DNA of 64,000 nt, taken from contig OX377202.1 in NCBI GenBank assembly GCA_947396885.1, forward strand, positions 19,468,001 through 19,532,000, read 5' to 3'. The DNA comes from Heligmosomoides polygyrus polygyrus (Eukaryota; Nematoda; Chromadorea; Rhabditida; Heligmosomidae). Below, one piece after another: positions 11,301 to 23,300 of the stretch (positions are counted from its first letter, which is position 1; every line of letters begins with the position of its first letter). The notes under the pieces are model-generated. The model was not told the DNA's origin. It ran no database searches and saw only the letters and a list, made by a program, of their open reading frames with translations. The translations under genes and the position numbers were made by a program.

Positions 11301-14300
11301 CGTGCACCCCGTTTCGAGGTTCTTGATTCGCGTCACGCCCGGGCCAAGTGAGCCTTCCACCTCGCCATTGCTACCAGACTTGTTTAGGAAACTGAGAACA
11401 CTGATTTGCTCATCGAGTCGTTATATTATACATTACATTACATTATATAGGCCAAACACCCATTCAAAATACCTCCACCACATGCAGTAAAGGTAAAATG
11501 CGTGGCGCATCTCAGACAGGGAATTATTAAAGCCGTTCTTTACCCTTTACAGCCAAGCTCCCACATCGCCGTAGTAATGTATAGGCCAGTGGGGATGAGG
11601 TAACTCAATATTGTACAGTCTAAAAAACTCCACTTACTGGTGCTGAAAAGTGGAAAGAGGAGCACAAATTCAGAATGAGAGATAAAAAACGACGTCACAT
11701 GATCCCCTTGTAGGACGTGTCACGCATTCTTGTAGGACGTGCCACGCATTCTACTTCTACAAGCACCTACGACCATCTGTCGACTGCCACATCGCAGCCT
11801 AATTTTCTAACAAGAAAACGTTCCCAACTCATGGTGAGCTTTTGCGATGCTATTTTGACAGGATGTAGGGCCCTGTGAGCGGAGTCCAGAACCACACTCA
11901 GTTTTTGCCGAATGCTTTTTCAAAGAGCTGAAAAAGAGGTGTGAAGGCGTGTGCACAGCACTCATCAACCTCTACGACATCCCACGAGATGTGCCTCGGT
12001 GGCGCACTTGGTAGGAGTGTCGCCTCGGAGGAGCACACCAGCGGGCTTTTTAGTTCGGGTCCGAGTAGTGCCAGTGTTTTTGCAAGTATTAGTTTGTTGT
12101 TATTACGCCTTCTGATGATCACAGGAGGCAATTTTAGATCATCAGTGCTTACAACAAACCAAGACTGCCTATCTGCGCTTTCATATGTGCTAGTTTTCCA
12201 ATTATTCATATCTGTACTACCACCATATCATACCGTATCACCAACGATACCGTAAGTGCACACAAATACCCTTATCTCACGGTTAAATATTATGAACCCG
12301 GGCCATATCGGTACAGTCTACCAAAACTGTCTTTCTCACCTCAACGTGTTGTCAGCCGAATATTTTCCACCTTCACACCGGATCTCACTCCTCCGACAAG
12401 TAGAGAGATTGCGGTTGCGGATGTCATAAAAGGACTCCTCCCATACGCATTTATGGAGATATCGACTGTCAGGAAGAAGAAGCGGTACAGGTTAGAGGTA
12501 GTATAATGAAAATGGGACCTTTCTATGTCTGTCACACGCGTGGATGGCAGTTGGTTACGTTGATGTTCACCCGGGGCCCTTTTCTACACCCACAGATTAC
12601 GCGTTCAACGAAGAATAAGTGGTCATTCCTTGCCAGAGATTGTTCCTCTGCTTTTGTAAGGTGGTCCTGGTATGACAAGCGCTAGTGTTTTACTTGTTTC
12701 ATAGTTTTGTACACTAGCTGTTGACTAAAAGGGAAGTAATAAATATAAGACTTTCAATTTAACAATATATAAGACTCCTTATTCCCAGAGAAATGATAGG
12801 TGCAGATATGAATAGTTGAAAAACTAGCACATATGAAGGCGCAAATAGACAGCCTTGGTTTGTTGTAAGCACTGATGGTCTAAGATTGCCTCCTGTGATC
12901 ATGAGAAAGCGCAAAATAACAACAAACGAACAAACAAATAATAAAACGTGCAAAAATATTGGCAGCCCTGGGACTCGAACTGAGAAGCCCGCCGGTATGC
13001 TCCTACGAGGTGGCACTCCTACCGACTGCGCCGCCGAGACACGTCTCTCTGGATGTTGTAGAGGTTGATAAGTGTTGCGCACATGCGTTCACACCTCATT
13101 TTCAGGTCTTCAAAAGCGCTCAGTAAAAACTGACTGTGGTTCTCGACTCCGCTCACAGGGCTCTACACCCTGTCAAAATTACATCGCAAAAGCTTGCCAT
13201 GAGTTGGGAACCTTTCCTTGCATGATTTGCAGTCGACACACAAGTAACAATAAACACAACAACACATTACAGATAAAGGATGACCCTAATCAATATCCGT
13301 TTGTAATTAACACATTCTACTTCTACAAAATACCAACCAGGTAATTTAAATACGTATTTGCCCCATGCAATGAACCATGGAGGAAATTTAAAAATGTATT
13401 TCTCTCACTGAGGACTGGCAGTGGCCAGCCGATGGGCAGGTCAATATTTCGTCTTCCCCACACAAACCCGGTACTAAAAAGCCAAGGGACGAAAGGCTTG
13501 ATTGCCCTGGACTCCAATCAAAAACCTCGACTTGGGGGCATGCGACAGCCAACGCCTCCTCAGACTCCACCCGTGCCCAACTATTCCAGTTACAAAAGAA
13601 ACAGCTTACTGTAAGAGAACAAAGACCACAGGCAAGTTTAGAAAGGATAACATTCAGCAGCTATTACACTTGAGCCCAAAATCTCTACAGCCCTCTAAAC
13701 GAGAGCGAAGTACATACAAATGGTAGGATAAAGAATAAAGAATGGCGCTAGTCAGCCCCTGCTTGAGATTCGTCATGCACTCGACTTCCTCGGGATATCG
13801 TTAATGCTCATTTAATGTAAACTTCTCCTGCAAGCTGCCTTGTGGTTATCAGTCGATGGATAAGTCAATGTTTCATTCCCTCAACAATTCTGGAACCAAT
13901 TAACCGACTCCAGAAGAATGGAAGATTTGATTGACTCTGCCGGAATCCGAATTGAGAACCTTGATTCGGGATACACGCGACAGTCGGCGCCCCACCGGCT
14001 ATACTAACACGCGCCCACTCCAAGAGTAAACTGTCAGACACTACGATTGGTGTAGGTAACCAAAAGCATAAGCAAATTTATCTCTATTGAACTCTTCCAG
14101 CTCAAGCAGCAGGGGACAGTCTTCTATGAAAATGAACAAATAAAAAGCTTCGAACAAAAGAGCAGAGCGAGCCTACCCTCGTTACGTTGACCTTCTGTTC
14201 ATTGTTAACTTGTGAACGTTGTTCCACTTCTTCTGGTTCCGTAGATGGCTCTTCTTCGCTGCTGACTTCCGCTTTATCGCGTTTTGACAGTGGTGCCATA

Positions 14301-17300
14301 CTCTCAATAATGAACGGAAGATAGTCCTCTCTAAAAATTGACCGTGATTTATCCACCTCACGCGATAAAAGAAGCAGAACCCTACTCATATATCTTCAAC
14401 AGAATCGGCGATAGAACTCTGGTTCTTCGCTGAGCTAGGTCTGCGATGTTACCCATAAACTTTAGAATCTGCAAAAAAAAAGTCATGCAACACCGCAAAA
14501 ATCGAACATGAAGTATGAAAACACCCACTTGAATACGAGCCGATGGATAGTCAAATCGATCATCGTTGTCACACCAAGGGAGCAGAAGATTGGTTTCCGA
14601 CTTCTCACCGATTTGCCGACAGCCTTGACGAAGTAGTGGATATGGACGCGAAAAATCACAAAGGCGTATACAAAAAAGGAATGCTTCTACTATTCTATGG
14701 TGCTGGAACCTTCCACAATAATCATCAATTTTCAAAGACACTTCTGATTCCAACTTCAACCCACTAACTGTAGATATAACTCAGTGGTGTTGACCGACAT
14801 TAATTGGTCACCCAATATCGTTCCCTTCCTGGGAAGCCAATAAGTCAGCGGTCATCATATTCGGCGTAATCAATATGAATTGTTAATGTTAGTGTTAATG
14901 TTAATTGTGGTTTTGTATGCGCACTCCGAGGCCTGTCTTACGGTCATTAATTTTGCTACGATCGTTCAGTTGGAGGCCATAAAACTTTGCTGTTGAGCTT
15001 TAAGCTTTAGAGTGATCAAGTAAGTGGAGGAAAATGAAAATATTGCGACATGTGAATGAACGCGCCATGGACCCTACAATGCACCAAATTTTGGTCTCCA
15101 CTAAATGGGTGTGAGATAACTGCTCGAACCAGTTCTGCCGAAAACTGGCCACATCGCTGTGCTACGCTCCTCTTCACACATAAAGGATAAAGGACGGCGT
15201 TACTCAATCCCTTTTGGGATGCGCCACGCATTCTACTTCAACGGGATGTCGTGGAGGTGATCTGAATGCGTATTTGGCCATACAATGACTTGCGGTGGCC
15301 AGCCGATGAACAAGTCAGCGCTCTATCCTTACCAGAAAAGTCTGGTACCAATTCACCGACCCCGGAGGGATGGAAGGCTTGGTTGGCCTGGGCGGGAAAT
15401 CCGAACCAGGAACCTGGTATCGGGTGCACGCGACAGCGGCGCCTCCTCCGACTGCGCTACACGCGCCCGTCTTCACACAACTAAATAACAACATTCAACA
15501 TAAAACATGTTGCTAAATACTTTCACAAACGAAAACTTATAAGACTTCATTAATATTCAAGACTAGGCTGAGAGAGAAATAGAAGCGTGATGTGACATGA
15601 AGCCTAAATTACTCCATTATTGCTTCTAAGTTCAAAACGTAGTCACGATTGTAAGCTCTCTTGCAAGTTCTGTTGCAATTAAAACCCTAGCGCCAGACGG
15701 GAGTCGAACCCGCACATTCTCCTTTCAGGGTAGCGACGCTACGCCATGCACCACCAGCTCCGTTTCTCCACGATATCTTCCCAGCAGAACATCAACGATA
15801 TCGCGCCAGGCGGAACTTGAACCCGCACCTCCCGTTGACTGGGCGGGAATGCTCTGTGCCGTTACACCGCCGGCGTTGTTTCAACACAACATCATTTCTA
15901 CAAAGACCTTCAGCTTAACTGGTTCCATTCTCCTGCAGCGGCTGGCTCACCTAGCCATTACATGGGTTTTAAAAACCGTTGATAAGCGCTCGTAGTTCTC
16001 AGTTCATACACTTTACGCTTCAATTTCCCTCGCCCATTCGATTTTATAGAAGATTATGATCGAGACTGACATTCCTCGAACCCTTCCATGGTTAAAACGC
16101 GAATGAACTTTCAAAAGAAACCTTTAAAAACACCAACATAAACCTACCTGCGTTAACTTGATTAAGAATCTCCGCCACAATCGTCCAAAACTCGTCAATA
16201 TTCATTCCACGGGCGAACGACTCCAGTATTTCGTACATAGATGGCCACAGCTTGGTAAACTGCACGAAGAACTGAGCTAGACTTATACGCAGAATCACCT
16301 GAATTCAGTAGATATAGACATTTTGGTTGCGAGGTAGTGCAGAACGCCTTTGGTTCTTCGTTGTGTCGTAAAATATGCATTCAAATTGACTCCACGATAT
16401 GTAGACACTGTGTGGTACACCCTGAACAAGGGCCGATCAGCGCTGTCCCTTATCCTTCATCTTTCGTCCTTTATGGCGTTACTGGTGCTACTGACTTGCA
16501 AATAACAGCTTGAGCGAAGTGTAAAGGATGAGAGTGGCGATCACAAATCGTTGCTTAAGATGAGTCATGTATTCTACTTCTACGTATAACTGTGCATGCA
16601 ATTCATCTGCGCATTAGGCTTGGCAGGATTGTAACCAAACTTGGGACGGAGTCGAACCTTAAATTGTTCAAAGTACGCGCGACAGTAGAAGCTTCTGACC
16701 GCGCTACACAGTTCCATGAAAGTCCGCAGACGCTTTTCTTTTTTAAGCTTCTGGGTTCGAGGCAGAACAACATCTGTAGATGAGTAACCCTAAGAACCAT
16801 TGAAGGTCTGTATTTTAACGTTATTTCAAGCCACGCACGAAAAAAGATTTAATAACGAATCGTCTAAATTGTTTTATCGATAACACTGTTGACATGTTTT
16901 TCGAAAAAAAAGCTTATGGAAACCATGTCAACAGTGCTATCAATAAAACAATTTAAACAGTTTGTTAGCAAAACCTTACTTATGGTTAGATATACAGTCT
17001 TTGTTTCTTTTGCAGAACTGCACTTATTTTGCGCAACCACAGCTTCTGTGGTGAGTTATTTTTATTGAGCCCTCAATTTATGGCAATATAAAAAACTTCT
17101 TGACCGATATCTTCAGGATGCAGCTTAGTAGTTTTCATATTTACGATCGGTTCTTGTTGCTTGCTTTGTTTTTTCCTGTTTACAATGACTTTCACTTGTG
17201 TTTATAATGACATCTGTTGTTCTTATTGTGCATGTTTATCCATGTAGTGAGAAATAGATAAATACGAGAGATATTGACATGCTCGAGAGAGTTCGCAGCA

Positions 17301-20300
17301 GTTTCACACCCAAACGAGTAATGAGACGAGTGAGCAGTAATGAGATGGTGTGCCGCTGGTGTAAAGGCGTAGAACATTCCCGCCCGGTTAGAGGGAGGTG
17401 CGTGTTCGAGTCCCGCCTAACGCTATGAGTCTTGATCGCAACAAAACATCGTTGTAACGGCTTGCAACCTTGATACCAGCCACTTAAGGCCTAAAGAACC
17501 TGAATTGAATCGTTTCTATCACGACCATCAGCTTAACTGGTTCCATGCTGATATCAGCGGCCGACTCATCCCGACATATGGGTGAGTGCTGATGGGTCCC
17601 ACGAAGTGTGGACGTTGCGTGGGCTCCCAAATGGCCGAGAAAGAAATAGAGTGTTAGAATCATATGATATGATGTGAGAAATAGTCTCCTGAAAATAGAA
17701 GGAAACCTGAGGACCTCAGGACGCTTTTCAAGATTCTCGTCCACAATATGCGCAAAAAACCGAGAACATGTTTCGGAAACATGTGCCCTGAACAAGGAGA
17801 GGTAAACTTCGGCAACCAGGTGTGAGGACCGTAGTCAGTTCAACATTCGTGACCTATAGCAGCTTTTGGGAGCTCAACTTACTTCTAGCACAAAACCAGA
17901 ACATCTTAGGATTGTCTGAGCTCTCGTTCGCTAAACTGTTCTCTACCGTTGCGTTGCTGTTACTGTTTCCTTTCTCAACTGCTGGTAGCCACCTCATTTA
18001 CAAACCTTGCGTTATTAATGTATATGCTGCTATTCTAATCTGTGTACTGACTACCACCACGCCAAAATATACACATATAAATACTACTTACATGATCGTA
18101 TGCCGCTCCGCTATCCTTGGGCGTGAACCTCTTGTGTGAACCAAAAGTGAGTTTACTGAACTGTAGCAGACGGCCTCTCGAGTTTACAATTTCACAGCGC
18201 TCCGCCGCCAGCATTATTCCAAAGATGTTCTCATTTGTCTAAATATTAACTTGTATCGCAGTACATGAAGGAGTAGCGAGTGCCGCTTACGGCTTTGTCA
18301 GTTTTGCCCTCATCTTCTGTTCCTTCCACAGTAAAACTGAATGAATCCAAAATCTCCAAGGCGCATCGTCTCACGTATGAATTCGGATTGAAATAGCAAG
18401 GTAGAAGGAGCTCCGAAATTCTGAATCGCTAATGGAAGGTATTTGAGACTTTTTTCGACAGATTCGTTATCAGATTATGCCAACCTTCTCAAATTAGACT
18501 CTTCCGACAAGCTACGATTGGCGTCCAAGTAAAGGCGATACAGCCGCAGCGAAGATTCGCAGCATTTGGAACACCTGGGAAAGGAAGTCGAGATGATATT
18601 GAGGTGAGACGTAATGAATTGTGCCAAAAATCAACAAAAAAAAGAATAAAGAAACTGTTTGAGTTACCTTACAAACTGCTCCAGTTTGCTACATGGTATA
18701 TTCTCTAATTGAGATTTATCCACATGGAACAGCGACGCACCAGCAATAAATGCAAGCTGTGACACATCCAACGTGTGGGTATTTCCAGAGATTAGCTTCG
18801 TTAAGTAGTCAGCAACGAGCTCCGCTCCTGCAGAAACGAATAAGGTAGTTACAAAGATAGCACGAAGCATAGCCACAAAAATTCCAGTGGATCTATCAAA
18901 CACAGGATCACGATAGAAAACTCAAAGGTAGGACATGAACTTTAGCAGAAGATTCAAATTTAGAGCAGTGATCGCCATGAAGGCGGGTTCCATCCTTATT
19001 TCCACCACATTTAACTGCGGTACTTGAACTACTCAAATAACATGAGCACAGCAAGTTATAATCGACACTGTAGCTTCAGGCGGTAGTCGAACTATCACGC
19101 TTTTCAGGACTAAGATATTCATTTTTCATTCGATAAAAATAATCAGGTGTGGTCACCCTTATCCAGCAGCAAAAAAAAAAAACATCACGAGCAGGGAATT
19201 TATAGAGAGAAATGACACTATTGAATAATAAATGAATAATATTAAGTCCTTCAGCTTGAATGAATGCAACAGAGGGAAAAGCACGTATTGGATTGAAAAG
19301 AGGAATGGTATAAAAAGACAAAGGATAAAGGGCGGCGTTACTCAATTGCTTTCTGGGATGCGCCACACATTCTACTCGGGATGTTGTGGAGGCGATTTGA
19401 ATGCGTATTTGGCCATGCAATGAGTTGCGGTGACCAGCCGATGAACAAGACAGCGCTTTACCCTTCCCAGACAAGTCTGGTACCAACCCATTGACCCCAG
19501 AAGGACGAAAGGCTTGATCGTCCTGGGCGGGAATTCCGAACCAGGAACCTGGCATCGGGTGCACGCGACAGCTCCGACCACGCCACACGCACCCGTATGG
19601 GATTGGTATACAAAACAGTAAACAGTGGGAGGAATGGAAGTCAAGTCATTAACTCCTTTTACAGGATGCGCCACGCATCTTACCTCTATTAGATATCGTG
19701 GAGACAATTTGAACATTTCCGCCCATTTGCATGGTGTGCGTAGCGCTACTGGAAGAAAACTGCTGCGTGCACCCCGAATTATCCTTTTTTGTTTGTGGCC
19801 AGGGCCAGGCCATCCAAATTTTCCCCCTCCTCCTCCCGCACCCTCCTCCGCCCTCCGGGATCGCTGATTTGGTACCACACTTGCCTGGGAAGGGTAAAAC
19901 ACTGGCTTACTAATCGGCTGGTTATCGCAATTCACTGTACTACTATTCCAAATACGCATTCAAATTCAATTTTTTCAGGAAGTGAATATCGCCTACCTTT
20001 AAATTTTATCTTAACAAGGATATGGACAAACATAGTTAAGTGCAATAAAAGTATTTGTTTTCTCTTAATGGTTATGGAAAATTAGAGGAATTCCTCCGAC
20101 TAGAAACGAAAAACTACGAGTGAAATACGAGACAAAATCAAGGCTGGACCTGAAACTCATTAATCTGATCAATGACTCACCTGTAGGTGGTTCTGAAGCA
20201 GCAAACATCCAAGGCCAGACCACTAAAACCGATGAAGCGACAGATGCTTCAAGCGACTCAAGACGTGGAAGCTGTTTCATAACGTGATCCTTGAGTGCTT

Positions 20301-23300
20301 TATGGAACTTCACATCGAAAACAGGAGCACGACCTAAAACCAGTCATTATTGAACGGGTACAACATGGACATATGTAGTAATCAGGTACAAAGGGAAAAT
20401 TCAGGAAACACAAATATTTCTCATATTTTTCGATCAGAAACCTACTTTGTGTCAGCACTTCCTGAAGTGGCTTCTTCATCAAGCAAATCGATGAGTACAG
20501 CTTCAGAAGAGAGGACGGCAAGGACTCATCTCCAGACTTGAAACGAAATTATCTGTTATTTGAAAACACCGATTTCACAAAAAAAAAACTAAGACATAAA
20601 AAATAGGGGCAGGATCACCTCAGTAAAAACTCGGTCCGACAGCTCGCCAATGATCGGCATTATGCTATCATCGAAATACTCTGTTTCCAGAACATTCTCG
20701 AACAGGTTCAACACCTGACAAACGAATGTTTTTGTAAAATCTAAACTGGAATTAAAGCAAAAGGCCCGCAAAACGTACGTACCAGAGAAAGGTCTTCGTT
20801 CCTCGAGACCAACTTTGAACATATTGGACCGATGCGGTTTCCCCACTCTTTACCAGAGTATGCGTAACCGATACACTGTAAAAAAAAAAATTAAGTGCGA
20901 TAATCTATAGATAGAAGGTAACTTCCGTGCAACTCAATATGGGTGAAGTCATGAGACCACGCGGCCTAAAGAATTACGTGAGAGCATTCGTCCCACCCAA
21001 TTTGAGCTGTGTCGGCGACTTAAAACCAGATAAAAACACTCACATTTGAAAGAAAATCCACGAATTCCGAGTTGAGCTTGAACATTGGTGCAGACAACAC
21101 TTTCTCAATGGCCGAAAGCAGCTGTTTATGCGAAGAGAAGAGGTTCACCCATCTGCGCTGAACAAAGCACAGCCGCAGAAGTCGCACCACGTAGATGCAG
21201 TGCAGCATTGAACTTGGGATCTCCAACATTTTCTAGAAGAGACAGTGTAGAAGACGTCTGTTGGATACCACTGCGCTTCTCATATGATTACGTTAGCTGA
21301 AGGTATGTATATACGTTACGTTCTCCAATATGCGTTCTTATGTGGTCTCTTTTCTAAGCATAATGAGGAGGAGATGGTGCGAAGAATAGTGCTAATGTTC
21401 AGCAGGATCTAGGAAGAGTAAACTCAAATATGCCTAAATTTCACACAGCGGATCAAAATCTAAAGAAAGCAAAGCTTATCACTCACAATGAGAGTAACTT
21501 CCAGGAATGATAGGTCCCCTTTCGTTGTCTTCTGCACATACTGGACGATAAACTGCACAGTTTTCTCGAGAATAGACACGCCATATTCTCGAATGTCGGA
21601 GTCTTCTATCGAGAACACACCAGAAATGATGCTGCTGATTTGCTGAAACAATCTCAGAAGGATTTTTTAGAAGGATCACCTCAATGAATGGAAAGAAATA
21701 TGCCGTAAAGAACCTGATACTTTAGAATTACGCACAGGCCAGACTTTGTACTGTTAACGAAAGCGGTCTCATCAACAACCTCTGATTTTGAGGCAACACT
21801 GTTGGAGGATATGCAAATATTCGACAATGGTGAGAGCTGTGGGGAAATATTAGGAACCACGATACCTGGTGACGTTTTTTGGGTCGATCTTTTAGGCGAT
21901 CAGACTAGTATAAGTAATCTGTATCTTTCAAAGCTTTTTGTTGATAATTGCCTTATATTTTGCTTGTCAATGTGATAAAATGTTCCACACACTCTTTCGC
22001 TTTTTTAAATATAATCCATTACATAGTCTTTGTTATCCGGTGATACACTGCTACTGTTAATGAGCCCTAGAAGTTCCTCCTGATTATAGTATGATAACGG
22101 CTCCCAAAATGTGTCGCATCTGCCACCTCGAACTTCTAAATGCATCTCACCTGTACTCCTAGCCCCACTTCTGAAGTGCAAGATGAGGAGGTTTCGTCAT
22201 TCCTACCTCTTTTCGAGTGTCGCCTGCTAGATCCTAGCCTACTGTTTTCAGATTTATAATCAGAAGATTAATGCCTTATCTTTTGAGCAGTACTTTGAAA
22301 AAATAATATAAAAAGCAAACGAACAGCCGACCTTGCATAGTTATATATGAAATAGTGGTTGTCTTTAAGCAAATACCGCTTGTGATGCGACACAATCAAC
22401 TTTACCATGGAGGTAAAAAAGTATTTAGCCTAAGCGTCGGCTATCGCATGCATCGGAATACAGGTTTTTGGTGCAGATTTCCCGCATAGGCCAACCAAGC
22501 CTTCCATCCCTCCAGGTTTAATGAATTTATACGAGATCTGTCTGCGAAGGACAAAATGTTAACTTATCCAACGGCCGCCCACCACTAGTCATAGCATAGG
22601 CCAAATACGCCTTCGAGTTCGAGTAGAAGTAGAAAGCGTGGCGAACTCAGCAAAGAAATCGACTAACGCCGACCTTTATCAATTATTTGGCCTATACAAT
22701 GACTCACATTACTAACCGATGAAAGCATCAATGTTTTATTCTCTCCAGGCAAGTTCGCTAGCAATTCACCGACCCCTGACGATAGATGACTAGTTTGTCC
22801 TGAGTGAGACCCGAACCAACAACACTGATTCGGCGTGCACGCAACACGCCTCCTCCGACTGCGCTACCAAGCACTCACGATAGGAGATAAGAACAGGAAA
22901 AGCATCTACATGACAAGAAATTGAACATCTATCCAAAAGCCAAAAACACACAGAACTGTCAAGTTCACTACTACATATCACCACGCATTTGAGAAGTTGA
23001 CTGCTGATAAAGTAACCAAAACAAACCTAGAAGTTTGCAAAAACCGAAGGAAGATGAAGCAGAAACATATTTAAAAAATCGGTAATAATCAAAATACCTC
23101 CTTAGCAGCACTGTGAAAACCGCCAGCAACTCCTCGGCAGACATGGAACAGCAACTCTGCACTGCCTTCAGCTACACGATCATCTTGCACTTTATGAGCT
23201 TGTTCGATAACATGTACAGATATCTGGAGAAAGCTAATTTACTATAGGACAAGCGAAAAATCTACAAGATATGCAGCTAGAGTGGATACCTTAGCCAGTT

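Noticed and set aside
15690..15765. Functional tRNA gene
   Set aside because: A- and B-box-like motifs are present but no clean acceptor and anticodon stems could be drawn; a SINE head fits better.
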